From assembly GCF_002220865.2 (NCBI RefSeq), contig NZ_NHRJ02000012.1:1-64000 (forward strand): DNA of 64,000 nt. Reading direction: 5' to 3'. Within the stretch, counting starts at the first letter, position 1; each line of letters begins with the position of its first letter. This document shows positions 35,657-44,188 of this stretch, in pieces. The position numbers and the translations under genes were made by a program. The notes under the pieces were generated by a model. That model saw only the letters and a list, made by a program, of their open reading frames with translations. It was not told the origin of the DNA and did not search any database. Source of the stretch: Paenibacillus xerothermodurans. Its GTDB lineage: Bacteria; Bacillota; Bacilli; Paenibacillales; NBRC-103111.

Positions 35657-37111
35657 TTGATCACATTATCACACCTTATGTATGCTTTTATTACATTATC
35701 CGTTATTGTCGTCATGTTGTTCAGGCGCGGGGTTGTCATACCGACTTTGGTCGGCACCTTTTTGGTAGGTTGGATGTACCAGGGGAACGTAATAAGCGGA
35801 TTTAAGGCTGTGTATAATGCCAACCTCACGGCGGCCAAAGAGCTGTTCACGATCTTCTTGATCATCACCTTCATGGTGGCTTTACTGGCGTCTTTACGGG
35901 ATATCGGCGCGGATCATCGGATGATTCGTCCTATCCAGAAGCTGATCGTCAACGGTCATGTCGCCTTCTTCGTGCTGGCCCTGGTTACATATGTGATTTC
36001 CCTGTTTTTTTGGCCGACTCCGGCGGTGCCTCTTATTGGAGCACTGCTGTTTCCCGCCGCTATACGGGTCGGGCTGCCCCCGATGGCTGCGGCAATGGCC
36101 GTTGCGCTCGCGGGTCAAGGGATGGCGTTGTCATCCGACTACGTGATGCAGATCGCCCCGATGCTGAGCGCCAAAGGCGCTGGCGTAGCCACAGAGCTGG
36201 TTGCTGACAAGGCGATGATGCTTTCGCTGATCACGGGAGGCGTCTCCATCACAGGCGCTTACCTTATGCACCGCAAAGCCATTCGTAAACCTTCCGAGCA
36301 TACTGCACCTCAAGATATTACAACCGTCGCCGCGCCTCAACCCGCCACAGCCGAATTTGCGGAAGCGGCCGCTGCGGTCGAAACATTGCCGCCGTCGACT
36401 GTCCGGTGGTCGAAGATCTTTGCGCTGCTTGTCCCCTTGTCCATGCTGGGCGTGATGACAGTGATGGCGGTAAGCAAATTCGGCAGCTCTAGCATGGGCG
36501 GCTTCGAAGGAGGGGACGGCGCGGCATTTATCGGTGGGGTAGCGATCATTCTGCTTATTCTGTCCTGTACCGTGTTCGCCAAGATCAACGCCTTGGACAG
36601 GATCAGCGATCACTTGACGGAGGGATTTATTTTCGCCTTTAAAGCCATGGGACCGGTTATTCCAATCGCCGGATTTTTCTTCCTCGGCAACGCCGACTTT
36701 TCCAAAAGCGTGCTATCGCTCGGCGAGAATGCCGCTGCGCCGGCGTTTCTGTATGATCTGGTGATGTCGGTGCAGCACGCTATTCCAACCAATGGCTTGC
36801 TGACAGCTTTCGGTATCCTAATTATCGGCATTATCGCCGGCTTGGAAGGGTCTGGATTTTCCGGGCTTCCTTTAACGGGATCCCTCTCCGGAGCATTAGC
36901 TCCGACGGTAGGCGTGGATTCTTCCACACTAGCGGCTATCGGTCAGATGGGGTCGGTTTGGTCGGGCGGGGGAACATTGATTGCCTGGTCGTCTCTGGTT
37001 GCGGTAGCGGGGTTCGCCGGGGTATCGGTGATAGATTTGGCGCGTAAAAACTTCCTGCCTGTGATGCTGGGTCTATCGGTTTCAACTGTGGCAGCACTTA
37101 TGATTTGGTAG
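35657..37111 (+). CDS. Multi-helix ion/organic-acid permease (IT-superfamily-like)
   Basis: A 484-residue membrane protein with about 11-12 hydrophobic segments in two halves joined by a Pro/Ala-rich cytoplasmic loop (about residues 215-265). Sequence features such as FFWPTPAVPLIGALLFPAAIRVGLPP and GMALSSDYVMQIAP suggest re-entrant loops like those of ion-coupled anion or dicarboxylate transporters; I cannot name a closer family. The TTG start at 35657 follows GAGGCGGGG; ATG 35618 is an alternative. A single GTATACCAA half-site upstream hints at co-regulation with the operon at 38-45 kb, for which it may be the uptake system. Confidence 0.6.
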   Translation: MITLSHLMYAFITLSVIVVMLFRRGVVIPTLVGTFLVGWMYQGNVISGFKAVYNANLTAAKELFTIFLIITFMVALLASLRDIGADHRMIRPIQKLIVNGHVAFFVLALVTYVISLFFWPTPAVPLIGALLFPAAIRVGLPPMAAAMAVALAGQGMALSSDYVMQIAPMLSAKGAGVATELVADKAMMLSLITGGVSITGAYLMHRKAIRKPSEHTAPQDITTVAAPQPATAEFAEAAAAVETLPPSTVRWSKIFALLVPLSMLGVMTVMAVSKFGSSSMGGFEGGDGAAFIGGVAIILLILSCTVFAKINALDRISDHLTEGFIFAFKAMGPVIPIAGFFFLGNADFSKSVLSLGENAAAPAFLYDLVMSVQHAIPTNGLLTAFGILIIGIIAGLEGSGFSGLPLTGSLSGALAPTVGVDSSTLAAIGQMGSVWSGGGTLIAWSSLVAVAGFAGVSVIDLARKNFLPVMLGLSVSTVAALMIW

Positions 37112-37357
37112 GCGACGGTCCGCCGCAGGTCACCGCGTGGCGATCCTGTGCGCGTCGCACTGAGCGGAGTCCCATACCTTTGTTAGCGCGTGAGATTTGC
37201 AGAATGCAGGCAGGTACTCTATGACCGTTTTCCTGGGACAGGCTCTGGGCGTTTGCACCGCTAGTACACCGGCTGAACTACGGTGCAATTCGCAAGTCGC
37301 GCGGCACCCAACCTGCTAATCTCTTTCACCAGCGGTAGGCCGGAGCTTGGCCGTTGG

Positions 37358-37963
37358 CTAGCTTCCGGCAGATAAATGGTCACTTGCGGGTGCGTTCGGA
37401 AGCTGCCGGCTGACCAGTCTGGGCAGGATATCCTGACTTGCCTTAACAAGAATACGGCTGATCACGGCGGACATCTCTTGCACGAAGGTTAAGCTGGTCT
37501 GCTCAAGTACTTTATGGTTTAACGGACCGTAATTGTTAATAATGCCCTTGAGATGAATATGTCCGATGGGCGGCAGCTTCTTATTGAGGCTTACGCCTGG
37601 CTCAAGCGGCCCTTCCACAAGCTGCAGCGTGCCGATTTTGTAGAATTGCCCGAGGCAAGCATCCACGGCGACCACGTACGCTTGGCTGTGTTTTAAGGCG
37701 ATATGGGCTAACACCTTCTGCATGTTCAAAGCGTGAGCAGGGCGCTCAAGTGTGCCGTAAATATGAATTCGCTGATGTCCGTCCAGCCGCTCCGTCAGTC
37801 TGCTGCCTACCAGCGGACCAAGGGAATCGCCGGAATACCGGTTGGTCCCTATGCAGACAAAGACGATGTCGGTGTACACCGGATGCTTCATGTAATGCTT
37901 TATAAGTAAATCCGAAATGTAAGGGACTGATTTTTTGTCCAGGTAATGTTTGTGATACATCAT
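37358..37963 (-). CDS. yyaC: Sporulation-associated YyaC-family (DUF1256) protein
   Basis: A 201-residue protein of the DUF1256/YyaC family, related to germination protease-type (GPR-like) peptidase folds and made during sporulation. Conserved segments CIGTNRYSGDSLGPLVG (about residues 37-53) and VAVDACLG are intact, as is the GVSLNKKLPPIGH loop. The start at 37963 is preferred because AAGGTG lies 9 bases before it; an upstream in-frame extension to 38092 has no ribosome site. It is divergent from the creatininase-family gene and marks the organism as an endospore former. Confidence 0.9.
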   Translation of the reverse strand: MMYHKHYLDKKSVPYISDLLIKHYMKHPVYTDIVFVCIGTNRYSGDSLGPLVGSRLTERLDGHQRIHIYGTLERPAHALNMQKVLAHIALKHSQAYVVAVDACLGQFYKIGTLQLVEGPLEPGVSLNKKLPPIGHIHLKGIINNYGPLNHKVLEQTSLTFVQEMSAVISRILVKASQDILPRLVSRQLPNAPASDHLSAGS

Positions 37964-38093
37964 GAGTTCTTCACCTTCCTTCTCGCTGTGCATGCTGAGG
38001 AACGCCACTCCAGAAAGCGAATGTTTTCTCTTTTTATAATATCGGAAATGAGTTGCGGAAAGCAAAATAATATGTGTCAATTTTGTCGTCATA

Positions 38094-38112
38094 ATGGTAT
38101 ACCGAATACCAT
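38094..38112 (+). promoter_or_regulatory. GGTAT-N5-ATACC operator before the creatininase gene
   Basis: GGTAT (38096-38100), ACCGA, ATACC (38106-38110), flanked by AT and AT to give ATGGTAT-N5-ATACCAT. The same spacing occurs at 38993-39007 and, with one mismatch, at 43129-43143. It lies 25 bp before the start codon and next to a CATAAT (38090-38095). Confidence 0.75.
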
Positions 38113-38136
38113 ATTCATCAATGGGAGAGGAGTGAT

Positions 38137-38886
38137 ATGGTGTCTAAAGCATTTTTGCTAACCGAGATGACCTGGCCGGAGGTGCAGCAGGCGCTGCACA
38201 CTGTAAAAATCGCCATAATCCCGCTTGGAGCGCATGAACAGCATGGGCCGCACATGGTCGAAAGCTGTGATGCCGTACTCGCAGAGGAGATGGGCAAACG
38301 ATTGACAGAGCGGCTGTATCCGCAAGCTATCCTAGCACCTACTATTAATATGGGGGTGTCCACGCACCATATCCGTTTTCCCGGTACCATTTCCCTGCAG
38401 CCCACTACCGTTATTGCCATACTGCGGGATATGATCACATCATTGCAGCAGCACGGCATACAACAATTTCTCATTCTCAACTCCCATGGAGGCAATCAGG
38501 CGACGCTGGGGGTAGCGGTAGATATGTTGACCAGCGAATTGAACGTCCGCATTTATTACGCGAAAACGACGGCATCGGCCAAGGATGTGATGGACCGGAG
38601 AATCGAGTCCAAAATGTATGGGCACAGCTGCGACCGTGAGGTGTCCGAGGCACTGTATCTGGCACCGCAGTTGGTGCGGACGGAGAAGCTGGAAAAGGCA
38701 GATTATCAGGAAGGGCGATGGCAGCATCTGCGTCCGGGCAACCCGCTGCAGGGCTTCTATTATTATGATGAGATGACACGCAACGGCTGCATCGGCGATG
38801 CCACCAAAGCGAGCGCGGATATCGGCAGGGAAATCGTGGAGACCGCGTTAGACCGGCTGGCGACGTCTATTAAAGAAGTGATGTAA
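38137..38886 (+). CDS. Creatininase-family amidohydrolase
   Basis: A 249-residue metal-dependent amidohydrolase. Metal ligands of the family can be read: Glu34 and His36 in PLGAHEQHGPH, Asp45 in ESCDAVLAE, His117 in NSHGGN, and Glu168 in GHSCDREVSEAL. The NSHGGN form resembles the FAPy-deamidase/MftE branch rather than creatinine hydrolases (NGHYEN), and the usual HAGExETS segment is changed to HSCDREVS. A role in opening an amide or cyclic amide is plausible. GGAGAGGAG precedes the ATG. An operator shared with the downstream operon places it in that pathway. Confidence 0.85.
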   Translation: MVSKAFLLTEMTWPEVQQALHTVKIAIIPLGAHEQHGPHMVESCDAVLAEEMGKRLTERLYPQAILAPTINMGVSTHHIRFPGTISLQPTTVIAILRDMITSLQQHGIQQFLILNSHGGNQATLGVAVDMLTSELNVRIYYAKTTASAKDVMDRRIESKMYGHSCDREVSEALYLAPQLVRTEKLEKADYQEGRWQHLRPGNPLQGFYYYDEMTRNGCIGDATKASADIGREIVETALDRLATSIKEVM

Positions 38887-38946
38887 CCTTGATAATGTGT
38901 ATTTGTGTATGTCAGTGGCGCTGCCGTTTATTTTGAAAAAAATGGG

Positions 38947-38975
38947 TTGACAGATGGGCCCAGCTGGACAATAAT
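38947..38975 (+). promoter_or_regulatory. Sigma-A promoter of the diiron oxidase operon
   Basis: TTGACA (38947-38952), 17-base spacer, AATAAT (38970-38975). The transcript would start near 38982, immediately upstream of the large palindromic operator. Confidence 0.75.
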
Positions 38976-38986
38976 AGGGACATAAG

Positions 38987-39013
38987 GTGTTTGGTATACA
39001 ATATACCAAACAC
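38987..39013 (+). promoter_or_regulatory. Perfect 12-3-12 palindromic operator
   Basis: GTGTTTGGTATA and TATACCAAACAC flank a 3-base centre. The core is GGTAT-ACAAT-ATACC. It sits a few bases downstream of the predicted transcript start and 86 bp before the diiron-oxidase start codon, so a bound regulator would block transcription. The GntR/FCD protein encoded at 43139 is the best candidate ligand. Confidence 0.85.
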
Positions 39014-39099
39014 TACAGTCAACTGAACGGTCCTGGCGTAGCCCGGATCGGCGTAAAGTCAGCGCACTTATTCTACATTTTGAGAGGAGTGTTTTAAAG

Positions 39100-39822
39100 A
39101 TGGCAGAAACGATGACAAAACCACGTTTGATGAACAAAGAGGAGTTCCGTCACGCATTAGAGCAGGCTATTGAAGGCAATGCCGTAGCAAAAGCCCCCTT
39201 CACAACCATGTGGGCGAACGGTGAGCTGAAGAAAGAGCATTTTGCCCGTTGGGCGGAGCAGCACTACGCTTATGTGGGACCGTTCGCAGAATACCTCGGT
39301 TACATTTATGCCAACTGTCCGCACGAGGACGCCAGAGATTTCTTGCTGCAAAATATGTGGGAAGAAGAGCTAGGCGGCGACCGCCACACGGATCTGCTGA
39401 TTCGTTTCGGTGAAGCCTGCGGCACTACTCGCGAGCGCATCGAATCGATGTCAGCCCTACTGCCGGAAACAATCGGGCTGCAATCTTGGTGTTACCGGAT
39501 GGCGTTTAGAGAAAACTTCCTGTTTGCCACCGCGGCGCTCGTTGTCGGCCTGGAATCTCAGGTGCCTGCCATCTATCGCAGACAGACCCCGACCTTGCGT
39601 GAGGTTTACGGGTTTACGGATGAAGAGGTGGAATTTTTCGATCTTCACATCGTGTCAGATGAGATTCATGGCGAGCGAGGCTACCAAATCGTACTGGAAT
39701 ATGCGAAAACACCGGAAGACCAGCAGCGCTGCATCGAAATCGTCGAAGAAGCGACAAAAATGCGCAGAATGTACATCGCGGCCCTCTCCCGCGAGCTCGG
39801 ATTACAGCCACAATCAGCGTAA
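39100..39822 (+). CDS. Heme-oxygenase-like diiron oxidase (HDO), PqqC/CADD-like
   Basis: A 240-residue all-helical protein of the TenA/PqqC superfamily. Unlike PqqC and thiaminase, it keeps all six ligands of heme-oxygenase-like diiron oxidases: Glu89 and His96 (E-x6-H in EELGGDRH), Glu152 (VGLESQ), and His183, Asp187, His190 (H-x3-D-x2-H). Spacing matches CADD (E81, H88, E142, H174, D178, H181). Such enzymes use O2 to cleave C-C or C-N bonds or desaturate amino-acid and fatty-acid substrates. It leads an operon with a ferredoxin, an aldehyde dehydrogenase and a RidA protein. GAGAGGAG precedes the ATG. The substrate is unknown. Confidence 0.88.
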   Translation: MAETMTKPRLMNKEEFRHALEQAIEGNAVAKAPFTTMWANGELKKEHFARWAEQHYAYVGPFAEYLGYIYANCPHEDARDFLLQNMWEEELGGDRHTDLLIRFGEACGTTRERIESMSALLPETIGLQSWCYRMAFRENFLFATAALVVGLESQVPAIYRRQTPTLREVYGFTDEEVEFFDLHIVSDEIHGERGYQIVLEYAKTPEDQQRCIEIVEEATKMRRMYIAALSRELGLQPQSA

Positions 39823-39856
39823 TAGAGCCCTATCTAACCATGGAAAGGGGATACAC

Positions 39857-41332
39857 ATGACGATCGAAACGGCGGTACACACATACAACAATTTAATCGA
39901 TGGGCAGTGGGTGGCGTCGGCAAGCGGTGAAACATTTCACAGCACAAACCCTGCTAACAACGACATTGTGGCCAGGTTTCAGTCTTCTGTCAGCGTGGAC
40001 GTCATCCGGGCGATCGAGGCTGCGGAACGGGCTTTTCAAACCTGGCAACACGTGTCTCCCAGTAAACGCGCAGAGATTTTGTATAAAGCAGCGGATTGGC
40101 TGGAGGCCGGGCTGGAAGCCTACGCAGAGGAGCTCACCCGCGAAGAAGGGAAAACGCTCGCCAGCAGCCGGATGGAAGTGAGACGGTCGGCTCAGACATT
40201 GCGCTACTATGCATCCGAAGGCTTGAACGTAGCAGGCGAGACGATCCCTTCAGACGATGCGACTACGTTTGTTTACACGAAAAAAGAGCCGTTAGGTGTT
40301 GTCACCGTTATCACTCCGTGGAATTTTCCGCTTTCCATTCCGGTACGTAAAATCGCTCCTGCCTTAGTTACCGGCAACACGGTAGTGTTCAAGCCTGCAT
40401 CGGACACACCGCTGATCGCGCTCCGCTTGGTGGAAGCATTGCATGACGCGGGCCTGCCGGCGGGCGTCATCAACTTCGTCACCGGTTCGGCGTCGAAGAC
40501 CGGGGTGCCGCTTGTCACTCATCCTGCAGTCAAAGCCGTCACATTTACGGGCTCTACCGCCGCAGGCGAGAAAATCAATCAGTCCGTACGGCTGTCGACG
40601 CGTGTGCAATTGGAATTGGGAGGAAAAAACCCGCTGATCGTGATGGAAGATGCAGACATCGGTCAGGCGGCTGAGCTTGCGATCAAAGGCGGGTTCGAGC
40701 TGACCGGCCAAGCGTGCACCGGCACAAGCCGCGTGATCGTAATGGATTCTGTGCATGACCGCTTCCTGGATGAATTGGTTGCAAGAACGCGCAGGCTCTC
40801 GATCGGCGGGGGCCTGGAGCACGGAACCGAGGTTGGTCCTTTGGCCAACGCCAGCCAGTTGCGGAATGTGTTGGACTATATTGCGATCGGTAAAAGCGAA
40901 GGCGCAGAATTGGTGTTCGGCGGCGAGCAATTGACGAATGGCAGCTACGCGGACGGCTTTTTTGTCACACCGGCCATCTTCGCCAATGTGAAACCGGACA
41001 TGAGAATCGCTCAGGAGGAAATTTTCGGTCCTGTGATCTCGGTCATTCGTGTCCGCTCATATCAAGAAGCCCTGCAGATTGCCAACGATGTGCAATACGG
41101 TTTATCTGCGGCGATTTGCACGCGTGATCAAAACCGTATTCAGCATTTCATCCATAACATTGTCGCCGGAGTGGTGAAGGTCAATCGTCCGACAACGGGC
41201 AATGCAATCAACGCTCCGTTCGGCGGGATGAAGATGTCCAGTACGGCCACCTATCGCGAGTCAGGCCGCGGGGCGCTGGACTTTTACACGCAAATAAAAA
41301 CTGTTTACCATGGCGTGCAGAGCGTCGATTGA
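39857..41332 (+). CDS. NAD(P)-dependent aldehyde dehydrogenase
   Basis: A 491-residue ALDH-superfamily enzyme. The catalytic Cys287 is in GQACTGTSRV, general base Glu253 in LELGGKNPL, Asn156 in PWNFPLS, and the cofactor-binding Lys179 in FKPAS; the C-terminal oligomerisation segment is complete. The sequence pattern (GGKNPLIVMEDAD and TSRVIV) is closest to ketoglutarate-semialdehyde/dioxovalerate-type dehydrogenases. It follows the diiron oxidase gene by 34 bp, so it probably oxidises an aldehyde or semialdehyde made by that enzyme. The start at 39857 has AAAGGGG upstream; a longer open frame from 39410 is an overlap artefact. Confidence 0.93.
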   Translation: MTIETAVHTYNNLIDGQWVASASGETFHSTNPANNDIVARFQSSVSVDVIRAIEAAERAFQTWQHVSPSKRAEILYKAADWLEAGLEAYAEELTREEGKTLASSRMEVRRSAQTLRYYASEGLNVAGETIPSDDATTFVYTKKEPLGVVTVITPWNFPLSIPVRKIAPALVTGNTVVFKPASDTPLIALRLVEALHDAGLPAGVINFVTGSASKTGVPLVTHPAVKAVTFTGSTAAGEKINQSVRLSTRVQLELGGKNPLIVMEDADIGQAAELAIKGGFELTGQACTGTSRVIVMDSVHDRFLDELVARTRRLSIGGGLEHGTEVGPLANASQLRNVLDYIAIGKSEGAELVFGGEQLTNGSYADGFFVTPAIFANVKPDMRIAQEEIFGPVISVIRVRSYQEALQIANDVQYGLSAAICTRDQNRIQHFIHNIVAGVVKVNRPTTGNAINAPFGGMKMSSTATYRESGRGALDFYTQIKTVYHGVQSVD

Positions 41333-41412
41333 TTTATGGCAATAGCGCAAGCATGCGGAGGAATGCAAAACACACGTGTGAGATTGCGCAAAAGTGGAGG
41401 AGTCCTCGACAT

Positions 41413-41886
41413 ATGAAAACAACGTTGAAGCTGGAGTTGGAAGAAGCCAGAGTTATGTTGGAGGCGGCGCGAGCTGCGGCCGAAGAAGTTAACGCGTTGG
41501 AGACGATTTGCATAGTCGACGACGGCGGTTATGTCATAGCGATGGAGCGCATGAACGGCGCCCGCATCACCGGTCCTGAAATCGCAATGGCCAAGGCGTT
41601 CACGGCAGGCGGACACAAACGGTCCACCCATTTGTTCAATCAAACGGGGGGACCTGCATCCACCACGGGTGAAGCGTTCGGTATTCATGCCATGCTGCCG
41701 GGCAAGTTTGCGATCTTCGTCGGCGGATTCCCGATCGTCGTGAACGGAGAGGTCGTCGGAGGCGTTGGCGTAAGCGGCGGTAACGGAGAACAGGACACGG
41801 CGGTCGGCACCGCAGCTCTTAAGGCGCTGCAGAATTACCTGGGAAATGATTATGAAGTCATCACGCAGGCGGACATCAAAAAATAA
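41413..41886 (+). CDS. GlcG/HbpS-family heme-binding-like protein
   Basis: A 157-residue protein of the GlcG/HbpS (DUF336) family. Hallmarks are ICIVDDGGYVIAMERMNGA, followed by a helix with AMAKAFTAG, and FVGGFPIVVNGEVVGGVGVSGG. Family members bind heme or small acids and occur beside oxidoreductases and dehydratases in catabolic operons without a settled role. The start at 41413 is supported by GTGGAGGAG upstream. It sits 80 bp after the aldehyde dehydrogenase and 48 bp before the transporter pair, so is part of the same operon. Confidence 0.85.
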   Translation: MKTTLKLELEEARVMLEAARAAAEEVNALETICIVDDGGYVIAMERMNGARITGPEIAMAKAFTAGGHKRSTHLFNQTGGPASTTGEAFGIHAMLPGKFAIFVGGFPIVVNGEVVGGVGVSGGNGEQDTAVGTAALKALQNYLGNDYEVITQADIKK

Positions 41887-41934
41887 ATCACAGCTCGCAT
41901 CCTTGACCTCTAATGGATTGGATGGGGAGGGAAG

Positions 41935-42522
41935 ATGGAATATCGGAATCTGTTCCTCGGATTTTTCCGGATCGGCGTGCTGGGCTATGGCGGAGGACCA
42001 ACCATGATTCCGCTGGTGCATGCTGAAGCCGTGCAAAAATACGGGTGGCTCACGGACGAGGAGTTCACAGACGTGCTCGCGATGGGCAATGCGCTGCCGG
42101 GGCCCATCGCTACCAAAATGGCCGGGTACATCGGTTTTAAAGTGAAGGGGACCGCCGGCGCGTTCATTGCGATCCTGGCCATGGTGATACCGGTGTTGGC
42201 CGCGATGATTTTGCTGCTCGGACTTATTTATCAGCTGAAGGATTCCGGAATCGTGGGCGGCATGACGCACGGTGTGCAGCCGGTGATCGGGGTGATGATG
42301 GCGGTGCTGGCTTATCAATTTTTCGTGAAGTCGTGGCAAACGTGGGCGAAAAGCCGCACGATTTCATGGACTGTCATTGCGTTAATTGCTCTTGTGCTGC
42401 TGAATGTGAACCCCGGACTGCTTATCGGTGTCGCCCTAGCCTACGCTTTTATCGAATCCACCTACCTGGTGAAAAGGCGGAAAAAACAGCAGGTCGAGAC
42501 GGACAGGGGATATTCGGCATGA
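41935..42522 (+). CDS. Chromate-transporter-family (CHR) half protein, first of a pair
   Basis: A 195-residue membrane protein comprising one CHR domain with about five or six helices. Signature segments are GYGGGPTMIPLVHAEAV and LGNALP-like AMGNALPGPIATKMAGYIGFKV. Short CHR proteins work as heterodimers encoded in pairs, and its stop overlaps the next start codon as ATGA. In this catabolic setting, transport of an organic or inorganic anion other than chromate seems likelier than chromate resistance. The C-terminal tail is Lys/Arg-rich and cytoplasmic. Confidence 0.88.
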   Translation: MEYRNLFLGFFRIGVLGYGGGPTMIPLVHAEAVQKYGWLTDEEFTDVLAMGNALPGPIATKMAGYIGFKVKGTAGAFIAILAMVIPVLAAMILLLGLIYQLKDSGIVGGMTHGVQPVIGVMMAVLAYQFFVKSWQTWAKSRTISWTVIALIALVLLNVNPGLLIGVALAYAFIESTYLVKRRKKQQVETDRGYSA

Positions 42523-43049
42523 TCCTAATTCAAATATTTTGGGCTTTTTTTGTCGCTAACATATTGGGCTATGGCGGTGGGCCTCCCATTATTCCCCTTC
42601 TGCAAGCGGAGGTAGTCGACCGTTATGGCTGGATGACCCTGGAGGAGTTCGGGGATGTTCTAGCACTCGGTAATGCGCTGCCAAGCCCTATAGCGACCAA
42701 AATGGCAGGTTATATCGGCTATCAGGTAGCTGGCGTGCCCGGAGCCATCGTCGCCCTCATTGCGACCATCGCTCCAACGGCGATTGCCATGGTAATTTTG
42801 TTTAAATTTCTGCAGTTTTTCAAGTCCGCGCCGCAGGTTGCAGCAATGACCCAGATTGTACGCCCGATCGTCGCGGTGCTGTTAGGCACGCTCGCTTATC
42901 AGTTTTTCGCCAGCGCTTACCAATCGGCAGGAATCTGGCAAACGGCGGCGCTCACAGCGGTTAGCCTTGTTGCGTTGGAAAAACTCAAGCTTCATCCGGG
43001 TCTTGTCGTAGGCGTGGCCTTGCTGTATGGCGGAGTATTTTTGAGCTAA
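42519..43049 (+). CDS. Chromate-transporter-family (CHR) half protein, second of a pair
   Basis: A 176-residue membrane protein, the partner CHR domain: GYGGGPPIIPLLQAEVV and LGNALPSPIATKMAGYIGYQV repeat the signatures of the preceding protein. The gene starts at 42519 within an ATGA overlap, so translational coupling is expected. An upstream extension of the open frame to 42333 overlaps the first gene and is not used. Both halves together would give about 10-12 helices, the size of one long CHR transporter. Confidence 0.88.
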   Translation: MILIQIFWAFFVANILGYGGGPPIIPLLQAEVVDRYGWMTLEEFGDVLALGNALPSPIATKMAGYIGYQVAGVPGAIVALIATIAPTAIAMVILFKFLQFFKSAPQVAAMTQIVRPIVAVLLGTLAYQFFASAYQSAGIWQTAALTAVSLVALEKLKLHPGLVVGVALLYGGVFLS

Positions 43050-43128
43050 GTATCGGTTTCGGAGCCGCCGAAATGAATGTTGTAAACACAAGAACAGATC
43101 GATTAAACTAAGGGAAACAACATTCGGG

Positions 43129-43143
43129 GGTATACCAGATGCC
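43129..43143 (+). promoter_or_regulatory. Operator variant overlapping the start codon of the GntR gene
   Basis: GGTAT (43129-43133), ACCAG, ATGCC (43139-43143) matches GGTAT-N5-ATACC with one mismatch, and the ATG of the site is the start codon of the regulator. This suggests internal autoregulation. Confidence 0.6.
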
Positions 43144-43816
43144 AGATACACCGGTCATATGGAAAGATGAAGAGCTGAGTCCGATACGCGACAAGGTCTA
43201 TCAATATATTAAACAGGCGATTGTGCAGGGCGTATATAAGTCAGGTGAACGTATCATTGAACGAGAACTGGCGGATCAACTCAATGTCAGCCGAACTCCG
43301 ATCAGGGAAGCGTTGTTTCGTCTGGAGTCCCAGGGCTTCGTCAAGACGCTGCCGCGCAAAGGTGTGGTCGTCTCGAAGCTCTCTCCGGACGAGATCATTG
43401 AGATCTTTACCATATTGTCGGCGTTAGAAAGCCTGGCGATGAAGATGGCTGCACAAAAAGCAGAGCCGTCCCACCGCGAGGAGCTTCAGAGCATCATAGA
43501 TAATATCGATCGTTCGCTCGCCAAAGAGCAGTTTGACCAAGAGGACCGGATGTTCCATTTTGCCATTCACGATGTGATCTGCCGCGCGGCGCAGAGTCCG
43601 AGACTTAAGCAGATGCTCGACGGGCTGTCTGATTACATTCGTGCTTTCGCACATGTCGGCTATGAGGTTCCGGGCCGTATGCGTAAAGCAATGGAAGAGC
43701 ACAGGAACTTGGCCATGGCCGTGCGTAACGGCGAAGCGGAGCTTGCGGAAAATTTCACGAAGATACATTTGGAAAATTCAAAAAAGGCCTACCTCGAGGC
43801 ATTGGAAAGAGAGTAG
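43139..43816 (+). CDS. GntR-family regulator with FCD ligand-binding domain
   Basis: A 225-residue repressor-type regulator. The winged helix occupies residues about 12-80 (IIERELADQLNVSRTPIREALFRLESQGFV) and the all-helical FCD effector domain residues about 85-215, with likely metal/ligand residues in HFAIHD and the EEHRNLAMAVRNGE segment. FCD regulators usually bind a carboxylate intermediate of the pathway they control. It is embedded within the diiron-oxidase operon, and three copies of a GGTAT-N5-ATACC palindrome lie at the promoters and at its own start codon. It is therefore the probable local regulator. Confidence 0.92.
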   Translation: MPDTPVIWKDEELSPIRDKVYQYIKQAIVQGVYKSGERIIERELADQLNVSRTPIREALFRLESQGFVKTLPRKGVVVSKLSPDEIIEIFTILSALESLAMKMAAQKAEPSHREELQSIIDNIDRSLAKEQFDQEDRMFHFAIHDVICRAAQSPRLKQMLDGLSDYIRAFAHVGYEVPGRMRKAMEEHRNLAMAVRNGEAELAENFTKIHLENSKKAYLEALERE

Positions 43817-43855
43817 CAATCACACGCTAAATTGCTGCATATGGAGGTTTGCGCT

Positions 43856-44140
43856 ATGCCCTATGTGAAATTACATCATAATGGACAATTGTACGAGCAG
43901 GAGGTGGCTGCAAACAGCAATTTAGTTGTCTTAGCCGGAGTCAAAAAGTTCTCCCATCTGAAGTACGGCTGCGGAATGGGAAAATGCACCAAATGCATGG
44001 TCACCGTGATCTCGGGTGCCGAAAACCTTCCCGAACCGAATTGGAAGGAAAATAAAATGCTGGGCGACAAGCTCGCAGACGGCTGTCGTCTGGCATGCCA
44101 ATTGTATATCACGAACGATCTCGAAATCCGGCAGGAATAA
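43856..44140 (+). CDS. [2Fe-2S] plant-type ferredoxin-like protein
   Basis: A 94-residue beta-grasp ferredoxin. The cluster-binding loop reads YGCGMGKCTKC (C-x4-C-x2-C), and the fourth cysteine is in GCRLACQL near residue 82. The start at 43856 is chosen because GGAGGT lies 7 bases upstream; upstream in-frame ATGs at 43832 and 43841 lack spacing. Its position, two genes after the transporter pair in the diiron-oxidase operon, makes it the natural electron donor for the oxidase. No dedicated reductase is encoded in the window. Confidence 0.92.
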   Translation: MPYVKLHHNGQLYEQEVAANSNLVVLAGVKKFSHLKYGCGMGKCTKCMVTVISGAENLPEPNWKENKMLGDKLADGCRLACQLYITNDLEIRQE

Positions 44141-44188
44141 CACTGCTTACGCTCTGTCGGCGTAGATCGACGCTGGGGGGAACGCTGG

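Noticed and set aside
39100-39822. Thiaminase II (TenA) or PqqC
   Set aside because: The thiaminase catalytic cysteine context is absent, and the full set of diiron ligands is present; no thiamine or PQQ genes are nearby.
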